Assembly: GCA_025677835.1 (NCBI GenBank)
Contig: JAIXMR010000092.1
Location: 48,355 to 112,354 of the forward strand
Source: Sporodiniella umbellata
Lineage: Eukaryota > Mucoromycota > Mucoromycetes > Mucorales > Rhizopodaceae
Length of the DNA stretch: 64,000 bases
Direction: 5' to 3'
Shown here: positions 11,934 through 24,129 of the stretch, piece after piece
Layout of the letters: each line of letters starts with the position of its first letter
Position numbering within the stretch: position 1 is the stretch's first letter
Program-made: the position numbers and the translations under genes
The notes under the pieces: generated by a model
Seen by the model: the letters and a program-made list of their open reading frames with translations, nothing else
Databases searched by the model: none
What the model was told of the DNA's origin: nothing

Positions 11934-12891
11934 CTCAGCGATAAAAAAACAGCCATTATGTCATACCTGTATTTTAAATGATAGCTTGTATTACTGAAGT
12001 TTACACGCCTACCTTGTTTTAGTGCTTTTTTCTATAAAAAAGGGATCTGCACACTTTTTTTTTTTTTTGGCAGTGGTTTTGGTTTGGGAATCTCTAAACA
12101 CAAGTGTTAATTTGCTGAATAATGACGGATATATGATGTGTGCTGTATGGGAAAGACAGATGTTAAGACGTTTTGTTTATAGAGAAATTACATTTCTGTT
12201 TTCTATGTTTCTGTATGTGTGAAAATCACTTTCTACTCTCATCTGACACGAGATGAGAATATTAAATGCTAATAGAGCCCTAAACAAATGTTATACGAAT
12301 AGGATGTTGGCAATTGTGTTGCACTGGTATTCTGCTTTCCTTTTTTTCTATTTTCGCTTTTTTTTTTGGGAATTGTTTCATCTAAATAAAGTTACTGCTT
12401 AATTAGGTGCGATCTTTTTAAACGTATAAGGTGGCTTAATAAAGTGGTTCACATAACTGAGTTTTTTTTTGGTGTAAAGGCGCTAAACGAGAATAATTGA
12501 TTGTAAAGCGGAAATACTATAATTAAATAAATTGTTACCAAAAGAAATAGTCAGAAATTGTTGTACAGTCAATGTTAAAAAAAGGATCTTTTTAATGTGC
12601 ACCAAGAATTCATATACAGAATTATCGGTTAATAGGCTGTGTATATCTATTTACATTTTGCGTTAAATTTAATTGAGTAGAATGCCAAGATAAACAGCTA
12701 ATATGAAGATTGTCTCATCTCTGCCTTCTTTTTAAGGAATAGTCTAAATGACATTTACAAAGAGGGATCGACACCAGAAGAGGTAAGGTAAATCCACGTG
12801 TAACGGCCCCAGCCTTTTTAAAAACTGTCACACTAGGCTATTTAAACGGACCATCAGATCACTTCTCCTTTTCTTTCCTTCAACCGAAACA
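11934..12891. other. Intergenic region, about 960 nt
   Basis: AT-rich sequence with T-runs upstream of the SWIRM gene. A short frame at 12741-12785 ends at a GTAAGG donor-like site but has no partner exon. No gene supported. Confidence 0.5.
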
Positions 12892-13593
12892 ATGATGTCA
12901 ATAATACCACTCTCCCCTCCTATCACGCCAAAAACTCTCCATGAACAATACGACGACGAGATTGACTTTATTCTATTAAACCGACGCTTATCTAAAACGC
13001 ATTGCCGTACAAAATCAATCCCTCGGCGATCCCTTTCATCTCATACGCGCGGGAGCTTTCAAATGAACACTTTTTCCATACTTATAAAGAAAGAAAAGAT
13101 ACGAAGACCCTCAGTCTCTTCTAAAAAAGCAAAGCCTGATAAATCAAAGACTGAGTCTGCAATTTTTTACGACACAATGGATCTCGCTCTGCCAGATGAA
13201 CAATATATTTTACCTCAATGGATGCCCAATATGAATGCATTTGAGCAGCGATCTCATGTTCGTGCTATTTGGAAAGGTAAAACAAACTCAAATAATACAA
13301 GCTCTGATTACTCATATAAGCTAATAGGCACACCGTTGGACGTTTCAAATATGCCTTATTATGGACAATTGCACCATGGCGAAGTTAACATTGCTTCCGT
13401 TTTACGTTTATCGCCTGAGCAGTATTTGAAGTGTAGGCGTTCACTTATTCTAGCTGCACAACAGTTTGATAAATCACAAATGAAGTTTCGAAAGTCGGAC
13501 GCTCAAAAATGTGTCCGTATCGATGTAAATAAGACAAGCTCGCTGTGGTGCGTATTCAATGCCTTGGGCTGGTTTAAGCCTAAAAAATTCTGA
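12892..13593 (+). CDS. SWIRM domain-containing protein
   Basis: An intronless 233-aa gene. The first two thirds are basic and low in recognisable structure. From about residue 150 to the end, LDVSNMPYYGQLHHGE, ASVLRLSPEQYLKCRRSLIL, FRKSDAQKCVRIDV and SLWCVFNALGWF match the SWIRM domain, a helical DNA/histone-binding module of chromatin complexes. Architecture and size resemble the fungal Fun19/Laf1-type proteins that carry only a C-terminal SWIRM, rather than Swi3 or LSD1 homologues, which have further domains. A nuclear chromatin role is inferred. The start is the first of two adjacent ATGs. Confidence 0.83.
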   Translation: MMSIIPLSPPITPKTLHEQYDDEIDFILLNRRLSKTHCRTKSIPRRSLSSHTRGSFQMNTFSILIKKEKIRRPSVSSKKAKPDKSKTESAIFYDTMDLALPDEQYILPQWMPNMNAFEQRSHVRAIWKGKTNSNNTSSDYSYKLIGTPLDVSNMPYYGQLHHGEVNIASVLRLSPEQYLKCRRSLILAAQQFDKSQMKFRKSDAQKCVRIDVNKTSSLWCVFNALGWFKPKKF

Positions 13594-14624
13594 AGACAGT
13601 TTTTCAGAAAATTATGTAATTACCTATGGTGTATGCTTGTATATAAAAGACCCTTGAATATGACTATGCGTATGTTAAATATCCCAATAAAAAGAAAACG
13701 ATTTGCCCATAGGCGTTTGTATTGTGTACCAGCTTTGGCGATAAATTTACAAAAACTCCTGCTTATCTACTTATTCTTAAGTGCCACATGACTTAGGCTG
13801 CATACTGTTTACTCTGTATACAAAGTGAAAATTCAGTATTCTGGATGCTACGGTGGGAACGGGGTCGTTTTAGGTTATAGTGCTTGCCGAATGACCGATT
13901 GTTGCTAAAAAGCCGTCAGTGGCTGAATTGCAATACCTTATATGTAGCACCCCAACATAATCTTTTCTTATGCGTAATTAAGATGCTCAGTTTTTTAGAA
14001 ACGTCTTTTAATCAAATTAATGGTCTTTACAGTAGGCCAAATGCGGATTTATAGCAGTTCCGTTTTCTTTAGCATATTGGACTGGGGTTTTGTTTTAACA
14101 ACTATAACCTATGTTTTTTTTAATGGTTCAGTATCTCAAATAGCTTATTTGAACTGTGAGTGTGTAGAATTACGTCCACATGCGCCATTTTTAGTCTGTT
14201 TCAATTAACAATGGGTAATCAATTTCTATATTCAGTAAATAGTTTACGAACTACCAACAACACTATATTATCTATTGAGCTGCCCAATTGCTATTAGACA
14301 GTAAATACACTGACACGCTATTATGAGTATATTTAAATAGTGCTCGTTCTTCAAGGGCTTTTCTTCTCCAGTATGTATATAAATTAGCTATCTCTTCTCC
14401 TTCCCTGTGTTTCAGGGTACGTCACATTTTGTATTCTTATGATCGCTCTTAGCAAACACTTTTGCAACTGTATAATCTATAAAGACTAATGTATACCAGT
14501 AATGCAAGGCCACTTTAACAAACTTGAAAAAAAATATGCACATGCTTGCTAAGCGCTTAGAAAACGCTCTATACTTTTAAGAAAAGGTTGGAAATAGTTT
14601 ATTTAAAATTTTTAGATATAAGCT
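13594..14624. other. Convergent intergenic region, about 1 kb
   Basis: Sequence between the SWIRM gene and the nucleoporin gene. The stretch near 13840-13960 is less AT-rich, but no RNA gene or frame could be identified. Confidence 0.5.
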
Positions 14625-17600
14625 TTAAAATCTTTCAGTTTTGAAAGACCATGTACCAGTGCTGTAATCATAGTCTACAAAGTTAATATTGGGTCGTTGA
14701 CGGAGCTTGTCAACAAACAACAAGAAGCGGGGATGTTCAGGATCTTTGATAGCAGCACCTGTATTTTTGTCACGAGGAAAACAATTTTCAATTTTGATTA
14801 AAGCGGGAACATTCAATTCAACGCCGGCAGATTTTTTGCTGCTCTCATCAGGGTAAACCACAACTTTTTTATCCTCAATGAGTATAAGAGTACCCAACAA
14901 ATCATCTAAATCAACTTCAGACAAGTCCACGGACTTTTCAAACCTAATTTCGCCAAATCCTTTGCGTCCAACAGTAAAGTTGTGTACTACCTTGAGGTTT
15001 TCTTTGCTCATGCCTTTCAGTGTTTCAATAGTAGGAGACATATAGTATCCACGCTTAATAGCAGCGGATGATGAGGATGAGCTACCAGCAGAGCTTGTCG
15101 CAATAGGAACTCCAGAAACACCGTTTTCAGTAGCTGTAGGGGGTACAGAAGAGACAGCGTTGTTGATTCCTCTTGAGGCGACGTATTCAAGATTAGGGTC
15201 GAAAAGTACCTTTTTCTTCTCGGCTTTCTTGTTTACAATGGCTACAATATTGGCAGGATCAACGCTGTCATCGAATATTAACTGTCTATTGTTTTCGCGG
15301 GGAGCAAACGCTCCAGCGCCAAGAACAGCATCATCGCTCACACCCTCAATAGACGAGCTGCTCATCTTTTTCTTTGTGGGTCGAATCACAGGGGTAACAG
15401 AAAAACCGCGAAGCTTGATCTTGGACACAACGCGAGGAGAAATAGGATAATGGGGAGTGGGGGGCTTACTTGCAGATCCACTGACAGCTACAGCAGAAGG
15501 GCCCGATCTGGGGTCGCTACTAGCACCAGGGGGTTTGGTTAAATCAAATAGAGGGTTGCTGCCATATGGGTTTCTATCGACAGCAGCTACCAAAGGTTGT
15601 TGTTGGTTTGGTAAACCATTGGTACCAAAGGAAGTTAAACCGCCTTGAGCAGGTAAATTGAAAGAACCAGTGTTTTGCTGCTGTTGACCAAACCCGCTGA
15701 AAGTAGAACCACCAAGCGTGTTTCCACCACCAAACAACCCTCCTCCGGTACCTGTAGCAGGTTTTTGTCCAAATAGTCCACCGGTGTTAGCAGTACCAAA
15801 ACCAGCGCTGGTATTATTTTGACCTACACCAAATCCACCAAAGCCAGTTGTACCTGTAGCAGCACCTGCACCTGCACCAAAGAGAGGTGCGGTGGAAGTT
15901 GCAGGCTTGGCACCACCAAAAAGACCACCACCAGCAGCGCCAGCAGCGGGTTGCCCAAAGGTACCTGCAGTATTGTTTTGTGCCCCAAATCCAAACCCAG
16001 TTGTGCCTGTTGAAGTGGCAGGGGTTTGACCAAAACCAAAAGATGCAGCAGGTTTACTAGTAGCCGCACCGAAACCTCCAGCTGCTGCGCCTGCGTTTCC
16101 GAAACCACCAAATCCAGTCGTAGGGGCTGCCGTAGCAGGTTTGGCTCCAAAATTTCCAAAACCTCCAGCTTGGGCAGGCTGTTGACCAAACCCACCGGTG
16201 TTTGCTTGTTGTCCGAATCCGTTGGTTCCAGTTGCTCCAAATCCAGTTGTCGGCGTAGATGTGTTACCTTAGTATAGATGTTGGATCTTAGTAAATATGC
16301 CAGATAATAAATTAGTTTTCGAAGCTTACCAAAACCGAATGGCTTATTAGCACCTGCATTAGCACCAAAGCCGCCCCCGGTAGCGCCTGCGCCAAAACCA
16401 GTGTTCGCAGTGTTTGCCCCAGCACCAAATGTGTTGTTTTGAGCGGGTTGCCCAAATGCGCTAGCTCCGTTGTTTTGACCAAAAGCAGACGTGCCGGTTT
16501 GCTGGCCAAAAATGCCTCCAGTGTTGTTGTTAGCGGCACCAAAAGCATTGTTTTGTGCTGGTTGACCAAACGCACCACCAGTCTGAGCGGGTTGGCCAAA
16601 TAATGAGTTGTTTTGCGCTGGCTGACCAAATGCACCGCCGCTTGCAGCAGGTTGACCAAAGGCCGATACAGCTGCGGGTTGACCAAAGGCGCCACCTGCA
16701 GAAGCTCCGGTTTTTCTGCCTTGATTGTAGTCTTGGAGACGAAGTTCTTCTAGAGAAAACTCTTTATACTGAGGCATTGCAGTAATTGTCTGGAAAAAGT
16801 TGTTGGCTCCAGTTGTCAAGTCACGATCTTGGGTAGGAGCAAAGTCTGCGCCAGCAGTTCCTTGGTTTGTTGCTCCAGCAGGTTGTCCAAATGCTGAGCC
16901 AGTAGCATTTCCAAATCCTCCCCCGCCTCCAAATGCAGAAGTTTGTTGTTGAGGCTGACCAAAAGCTCCTGCCGTTGGAGTATTTCCAAAGGCTCCTGTT
17001 GCTGGGCGTTGTCCAAACATACCGCCGCCAGTATTGTTAGCACCAGCACCGAAAGCTGAGTTGTTTGCACCGGTATCTATGGTTATTTTAGTCGCCTAAA
17101 TATGAACTTGTGAATTACAATAAACTTACTGGCTCCAAAACCTCCTCCAAAACCTGTATTTGCAGCAGGTTGAGCTTGATGAACAAATCGCGTTACTAAA
17201 GACAATTCTACTGATTATTTTTCTTACCTGAACCAAATGCAGAAGTGCCAGTAGCTCCAAAACCCCCTCCGAAGCCTGCAGGTTTAGGTTGACCAAAGGC
17301 AGATGTTGTAGCTCCGAAACCTATGTAGCTCATTAGATTAAAAGTTTTTTTTTTTTTCATTATTTCGAATCTACCTGTATTTGCTGCTGGAGCACCGAAC
17401 GCTGACTGTTGAGCGGGCTGTCCAAAAGCGCTATTGTTATTGGGGGCTCCGAAGGCACCAGTGTTATTTGCAGCTCCAAACCCTACACTTATTAGTTTCC
17501 TAATTAAATACTCTAATGAAAAAAATACCACCAAATGCATTATTTTGTTGTTGTTGTTGAGGTTGCTGTCCAAACACCGAATTGTTTTGTTGAGGCTGCT

Positions 17601-17646
17601 GTCCAAAGCCTCCTGTGTTGGTACCAAAAGCACTTTTTCCAAACAT
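14625..17646 (-). CDS. NUP116: FG nucleoporin of the Nup98/Nup116 family, without Nup96 part
   Basis: A phenylalanine-glycine nucleoporin of the nuclear pore. Six exons (17646-17529, 17482-17375, 17320-17228, 17174-17130, 17076-16330, 16267-14625) give 917 aa. The N-terminal half is dense in GLFG/FGQPA/GFG repeats. A Gle2-binding GLEBS element lies near residues 200-242 (FFQTITAMPQYKEFSLEELR, QDYNQGRK). The Nup98 autoproteolytic-type domain occupies about 775-917, beginning GYYMSPTIETLKGMS and holding VVHNFTVGRKGFGEIRFE and HPRFLLFVDKLRQRPNINF. The protein ends WSFKTERF, where self-cleaving members have a His-Phe-Ser site followed by Nup96. It therefore looks like a non-cleaving Nup116/Nup100-type paralogue. 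Confidence 0.93.
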
Positions 17647-18492
17647 CTTTTTTTATAAAAAAAAATAGATTAATGTTTAACGTGTAGGAAAAAATTGCAA
17701 ATACCTAATTTTTGTTTTTTTCGGTATCCAAAAAAAACGTGACGTACAAAAGGTACTTGCACATTTAACAGACAGTCGGGACTCGATTTATATAGAGATT
17801 GAAGTCCTTTGGCCCAAACAGCTGAAGATAACAAGTTGCAGTTTTATGACTGACAAAAAAGTTCTAGAAGAAACAGGGATAAAATAAAAACGCTTTTATT
17901 TTCAACTTTAACCCTTAGACCGGAAGTGTTTGTAAGCAACTTTTAATTAAAGGAACCAATACAGTTAGTGAAACTAATAAAAAAGAAGACCTATTCATTT
18001 CCAATTGTATTGTGGAGTTGCGGAAATGGGTTGATAATAGGAACTTGGGACAAAGATGAGCCAATGGTACGGATGTTCGCTTTACACAGCTTTGGATGAA
18101 GGAACGTGAGTTCCAATTTGCTCTACATTCGACTTTCTCTTTCTGTCTTGCTCTAACTTTTTGCCGGGAGACTATACTACTCGTATTGTAATGCTTATTT
18201 TTACTATTATAAAATACAAAGATATCACATTTATTTGGATTGTTAGTACAGGGGAAAAAGCAACCATCTGCCTCTTTACTAGCAAAATTTTCTACCTTCA
18301 AAGATATCTTATTGTTGGGCTAGATAGAATGATAACCTACATGTGTTTCAGCCCTTGTAGATACCGTTTAAGAACACATTTTTTTCTTTGCAATAGTTTT
18401 TGTAAATTCTGAAAGCTGTGTATACGCAGCAAGTTTAAATAGACTGCCTGAATCAATTGTTCGTAAGGACGAACTTAACTTGTATGTTACTT

Positions 18493-18909
18493 CTAAGCTT
18501 TGTTGCAATCAAAACTATCATAGAAACACCTTTTAGTAGAGTCAAACACTACCTCAATAGGGTTTTTTAGACCAATTTTCCCAAAGATGCCAGTAATAAT
18601 CTGATCATATATTTTTATAGAATACCATTTGAAACCAAGATTGGAGAATAAGCTGAGTAGCCTTGATGGTTGAAATTTCGGTTGCTGGTCTTTGTTGTTG
18701 CCCTTTTTTGTAGGTGGGATACGCTGTTTTGAGTTCTTTCTGGCCTTCTCTTTTGCTGTTTTGATGACTCAACTGTCTATAATGTGTGTTATTCTGGCTG
18801 GATTACCTCTAGTTATGATTGCTAATTTTTTGGCAATTCTAGACTCATAAATTTTAAGTAAATACTTTAAAGCTGGTAGCACATCAAATGAGACTTTGTT
18901 AAACTGGAT
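18493..18909 (-). pseudogene. Decayed ORF of unknown family
   Basis: A minus-strand frame of about 139 codons is broken by a single internal TGA (near 18772) and has no ATG at its beginning. The upstream part reads VLPALKYLLKIYESRIAKKL then AIITRGNPARITHIIDS. The downstream part reads KFQPSRLLSLFSNLGFKWYS, YDQIITGIFGKIGLKNPIEV and ends at TAG 18495-18493. The length and biased composition exceed what chance would give. I do not recognise the domain; a transposon-encoded protein is a guess from the context. Confidence 0.4.
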
Positions 18910-18924
18910 TCAAAAATTTAATAG

Positions 18925-19122
18925 GCTAAGAGCGGAAGCCCTGTAACAGTGGAAGTTCCTAAAAAAAAGAAGAAAGTCTGCTCACAATGCCAGACCGGAT
19001 ACGTCAAATCGAGATATAAAGTTGTTGGGCCAAGAAAATTCTTGTTTTTATTTTTGGGTATCGAAGTTGTTCTTACACAACCTTCTCGCGGCATTTTGAG
19101 AATACCCAACACAAACAATTAG
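18925..19122 (+). pseudogene. Decayed ORF with zinc-ribbon-like CxxC motif
   Basis: A plus-strand frame open for 65 codons with no ATG. It contains a basic patch VPKKKKKV directly followed by CSQCQTGYVKSRYKVVG, and stops at 19122. A basic tract plus CxxC suggests the zinc ribbon of a DNA-binding or transposase-like protein, but only one CxxC is present and no upstream catalytic part was found. The family is not identified. Confidence 0.33.
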
Positions 19123-20787
19123 GCCTATTCTCAGTCATGAATATCCCGTATTCGTATCCTTGGGTCGCTTTGTTTCAGAAATGACCAAAAACTTTTTTTA
19201 TTGATCCAATCTAGTTTTGTGACTACAATGCTACACTTCTTTTGTGTATGCTTCAAAAAAAGCTAAACAAATCAGTAATCAAGGCTGCGGCTGTCATAGT
19301 TTAAAGGACAAACACTACGAAGCTTTCAAAACCATAAAAAGACGCTTTAATAAGGTAGCATGTTACTGACAGATTTTAAGTATTGATGATATTCAAAAAT
19401 TAGCAAACACAACATAAAAACCTTTGGGTATAGCACCTAAAAAAAAAAGTAGAGTTTTGGGCTTACTTCTAGATAACATAAACAAGATCTACATAATTTC
19501 ACAGCAAAGTGAATTTTACCAAAATCAATAGCTTATACAGATTTGAAGTGCTCCGAGTGCAAAGTTAGGAATGTGCCAGTAAAAGCACCATTGAAGGTTA
19601 TTTACAAATACGAAGCAAAACAGGCAGAAAGCAGAAATAGAAAATTATGTAATACAATATTAAGAATTTCATGAGCTGATAACCATAAACTGTATGTACG
19701 GTTGGCTCTAGTAGTGTTTTGAAAGCAGGGATTGAGCATGTATTAAATTGATCAGAACTATTTGGTAATGAAAAACAAACATTCAGTAACCGTGAGGTCC
19801 GAATTTCTTGTAAATAAAAGGGTATTTACGTGTGCTTACACTAGAATATCAGTCTATTACTCATCATTTAGTTGTAACACTTGTACCAAAGTACAGTCAC
19901 TGTCATCTGTTTCCAAAACAATTGTCAATTTTTGGTTCAGCGTAAGTTCAAAAACCAGTTTGCCCTACACAACATACGGAGTTTGATTTTATCTATATGT
20001 TGTAAAAGTCTATACTTGCACTGTTAACCCTTCTGATAACGCCTTTTACAGCAAATTGTGTACGGTTTATATATGTTTCCAAAGATTTTTTGCCATAAAA
20101 CTGTTAGTTTTTACTAGTGCGCCTAAAAAACAAAACAGTAAAGCACTTGAAGATTATTTTCTAATAAAGGATATAAACGCCACGTCTGCATATGACGATA
20201 TTAAAGCTTATAAAGAAAAAGCGCGCTTTGATGTGCATTTATTTTATTTCTAAGACTCCTTAAGTCGAAATGTATACGTATGACACCCCCCAATGTTGAT
20301 CATGAAGTTTGGTGAAGATAGCGCTTATTAATCTTGCTATCATACTGTATCATAAACTTGCAACTTTTGGAATATCTTATGTAGCTTTTTTACCAGCTTG
20401 ATTGAATCCGACTTGAATATCGACTAATTCCACGGCACTTTGCGATAAGAAGTTTTGAGATATTTACTTGGCGTTGGTTCTACCTGTTTTTTTTTTCCTC
20501 AGCTTTTTAGCATATAAAAAAACTATAAAATTTAAACCAAAGAACCAATACCCTAAGTCGTGGAACTTTTTTTTTTTTAAAAAAAACCTTGTTTGTATAT
20601 ACATCCACAGTTTTTTTGTTCCAAGTGCATGTTAAGTGGCGTCTATCTGAATTATACGAAAAAAAAGCGGACATTACACGTAAAGTCAGCTGCTTGCAAC
20701 GTGACACACAAACCAAGCATACAACCTGTTTTGCTTATAAAAGCAACTTCTTTCAGGTGTAAAGTTTTAATCAACCAATAACAAAAT

Positions 20788-22004
20788 ATGACATACAAAC
20801 CAGAAGCTCGGCCTAAAGAAGAAGTGGGTCATAATTTCGTAGATTAATAGTTATTAACACTCTCACAAGATATTACTAGAGCCTTACAATTACTTAATCT
20901 CACATCCTGGGAAGGACATTCGAAGCAAGCTGATTGCTGCGTTTGATTTATGGCTTAATGTACCTAAAGACGCGCTAGAAAAGATTACAAACACTATTGG
21001 AATGCTTCATACTGCAAGCTTAATGTACTATTTGCACAAAGCTACGCAATCTAATCTCCAAATCTCCGCGTAGGATCGACGATGTTCAAGATGATTCTGA
21101 CTTGAGAAGGGCTGTTCCTGTAGCCCACCATATATATGGTGTACCTCAAACAATCAATACTGCCAACTACGTGTATTTTCTTGCGTTGCAAAATATTCTT
21201 GCACTGAATAACCCAGAGATGATTACCGCATACACAGAAGAACTGATTCACCTTCACCAAGGTCAAGGTATAGAGCTCTATTGGAGAGATAGTTTATGCT
21301 GTCCAACTGAAGAAGAATACATTGATATGGTCAACAATAGTGAGTTTAGTAAAAGTGTTCATAAAGTAGCGCCAGTAACAAAAAAATACAATAGAAACAA
21401 GCGGATTACTAAGGCTAGCAGTACGACTAATGCAAGCTGCTAGCAACAGTGAAGTGTAAAGCCTCTTTTTTTTTTTTTTTTTTTTTCAGAAAAAGTTATA
21501 ATTGATTGTTTACTTTTTTGTTTCTATTGTTTTAGTGACTACACTCCACTAGTAAATATAATTGGTATCCACTTTCAAGTACGGGACGACTACATGAATC
21601 TTCAATCTGATAAGGTAGGAGCTTATCCAAACAAACAAACAAAAAAGGAGGAGATTTTTAGCTTGTTCTTAGCTTTTTTGTTTTGTTTTTTTTAGTATAC
21701 AGAAAACAAAGGATTCTGCGAAGATTTGACTGAAGGAAAGTTTTCTTTTCCTATTATTCATGCAATAAGAGCAGAGCCAAACAACAGACAGCTACTGAAT
21801 ATCATTAACCAAAAGCCCACATCAATAGAAGTGAAACAATACGCGCTTGATATTATAAAAAGAGCAGGAAGTTTTGAATACGTAAAGAGGTTTCTAGAAC
21901 AAAAAGAAAGGGAAGCACTGCAGGAAGTCAAGCGTTTAGGTGGAAATCCAGTCTTGGAAAAGGTGCTGCATGCATTGTCTTTAACAAATAGGAATACGCA
22001 ATAA
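20788..22004 (+). CDS. carG: Geranylgeranyl diphosphate synthase
   Basis: A type III trans-prenyltransferase making C20 geranylgeranyl diphosphate for protein prenylation and, in Mucorales, carotenoids and trisporoids. Six exons (20788-20827, 20880-21024, 21074-21339, 21395-21455, 21536-21614, 21696-22004) give 299 aa. The start is fixed by phase: a short exon 1 joins to [18 protein letters not shown]. Splicing restores the first aspartate-rich motif in [19 protein letters not shown], followed by [18 protein letters not shown]. The second region is [11 protein letters not shown], then [20 protein letters not shown]. Similarity to Mucor/Phycomyces CarG as I remember it is very high. The other car genes are not nearby. 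Confidence 0.94.
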
Positions 22005-22078
22005 ATTAATATCAGCTTTTAAATATATATGTTTTACAAAATAGTGTTCGCCCTTGATGGTATAACTTGATTTTTTAT

Positions 22079-23906
22079 TTATGTGATGCATGGTCGCAAG
22101 GCACACAAAAGGTCTGAACTAAATGAGTCTTCGGAGAATTTGTCAGAAGCAGAAGCTCTAGCACTGGATGCCATCTCGACATACGCGTCTTCTGAAAGTG
22201 AGAGTGCTTCATGTAAACTATCAGCAAATGTATCTGCTGTATTAGCTAAGTAACCAGTCTGCTTTCCATCGTACTCGGTCACAATATCTAATAGAGGACC
22301 GCCAGACTTATGTGCCACAGGTATAAGACCTGCTGCCATATATTCCACAACACCAATACCAAAATGCTCATTCCACATGGTATGGATACCGATTTTAGCT
22401 GACGCTAAGCTGGATACCAGCAGATCGTAAGGAGCATTAACTTCAAATCGAACGTAATCCTTTTCGAGGACAGCAAGATATTTGTTATTTCAAGGGAGTA
22501 GTTTTTCTTTTTTTTAGAAAAAAAATTCTACCTGAATGTTGAGCTCATAAGCTAATTGGCGCAGCTTCTCAATTCTGTTTGCATCCCCTTCGTTTCTCGA
22601 ACTGCCAATCAAAACAAGCTCCACACCAGAGTCTTTCCACCGAGGATGTTTTTCAAACAACTTAGCAAAAGACTTTAGTTGCAGTGCGTGGTCTTTTTCA
22701 GGTCTGAATTGAGCAACACTGACAATCATAGGCTTTCTTCCTTTTAAGGGCGCTTTGTTTAGTCGCTCAGTATCACATGGTGGATAAACGATGTCGGCTT
22801 TTGTTTTCCATAATGAATCAATATGACCCTTTGTCCATGAAGAATTCACTGTAACTGCTTGCGCAAATGATCCACAAAATCCGTAAATCTTTGCAAATAT
22901 CCGATAGTAACTATACAATCAAACTGGCGTCAGCCTCTTTTTCTGCAGTCATGTTACATGTTGATAAACTGTTTCCTTTTTACTTACATAAGTTTTCCGA
23001 TAGTCCATAATGTGTTTTTAGAAACTATTCCGTTGTCTTTTTGTTGGTTTCTGTGTTCATAAACAGAATTGACCATATCTGAGCTTATAGTTGGGTAGTG
23101 AACATATGCTGCTATCTTTGCACTAGTTAAAAAATAAACGAGCGGGAAAGTGAAGGCATAGCCCATTGTATCTATACCCATAGTAATTCATTAGAAAAAA
23201 GTTGTATGCAAGACCATATTCCTTTTTTTTTTTTTTTTACCGAAATATGTATCTGGAACCAACTTTGTAATTGCCTCAAATCCAAGAAGAACAGATCCTA
23301 AACTCTGGAGAATCAACGTAAATCGAGGATATCTGTTAACCTTATTTAGTACATGCTCTAAAACACGACTAAGTATTCTATTTACAAAGAGTCTTCTACT
23401 AAATATCTTCTCGTCAAATATACAAAGGCAAGTCGTGACGGGTCTATATCGATGTTGAAACCGTTCTATTAAAATTAAGATTTCATTCATTTGTGTTTTC
23501 GAGCCAACGATTTGGAAGGTTTTGTTGCAAATTACCTTTAATTTAGCTAGTATCTGTTCTTTTGTTGCATCCAAATCACCTGTATAAACAACACAAACGA
23601 TGTTGTCAAACTCCTTTTGAACATCACGAATGGCTGTCCATAAAACACGTTCACCTCCACCTCCTGCATTACTGTATATGGATTTTTTTTTTTTAGTTTT
23701 TCCCAACAAAATGTGAGACCTTCTTACCAATAAGGATGGAAAAAACCTAAAAATAAAGGTTTCTCAATACGAGATGCTGTTGGTCCAAGTTGCGCTATAA
23801 TTTTCTCTCGATTTCTGTCTATAGAAGCCCTTATATAGTGTTTCAAAGAAAAAAATATTGACGATAAAACTGCCAGTGTAATAGCAATCCAGAAAGAAGG
23901 CCCCAT
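22079..23906 (-). CDS. ALG11: GDP-Man:Man3GlcNAc2-PP-dolichol alpha-1,2-mannosyltransferase ALG11
   Basis: An ER enzyme that adds the fourth and fifth mannoses to the lipid-linked N-glycan precursor on the cytosolic face. Seven exons (23906-23728, 23671-23536, 23465-23386, 23332-23241, 23171-22988, 22910-22532, 22459-22079) give 476 aa. An N-terminal signal anchor ([16 protein letters not shown]) is followed by [20 protein letters not shown], the family signature. Next come [31 protein letters not shown] and [13 protein letters not shown], then the GT4 nucleotide-sugar domain with [10 protein letters not shown] and the EX7E-like segment [20 protein letters not shown]. An in-frame alternative start at 23948 would lengthen the hydrophilic N-terminus. 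I preferred the ATG directly before the anchor. It is divergent from PRP39. Confidence 0.93.
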
Positions 23907-24129
23907 GTTGTAGACTGTTGAACAAGATGAAATCTTGGACTTTCCCAAAAATAAAAGAAAATAAAATAAAAATAAAAAGGGGGGGGCAAATAGGTTGTTT
24001 ATGAGTTAAAGCAAAATAGTTCATGTCTGACTTGGAAAAATCATGAAAAAAAAAAAAAAAAAGCAGGCTAGTACGTCAAAGCAAATAGTACTGTACCTTT
24101 ATCCTTTTTTTTTTTTTTTTTTCACTCAG

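Larger units (their letters stand above)
17647..20787. other. Gene-poor region with decayed coding remnants, 3.1 kb
   Basis: No intact gene was found between the nucleoporin and GGPP synthase genes. Several interrupted frames with protein-like composition occur, listed separately where clearest. A further plus-strand frame near 19247-19370 contains ISNQGCGCHSLKDKHYEAFK before a stop. The pattern suggests an old mobile element or pseudogenes. Confidence 0.45.

Noticed and set aside
12022..12222. 66-codon plus-strand frame with Phe/Leu-rich text
   Set aside because: Hydrophobicity comes from a T-run; no homology or structure.
12741..12785. Exon-like fragment ending at a GTAAGG donor
   Set aside because: No partner exon or start in the neighbourhood; too short to support.
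15160..17070. Several long plus-strand and alternative minus-strand frames over the nucleoporin gene
   Set aside because: They are shadows of the FG-repeat coding sequence in other frames.
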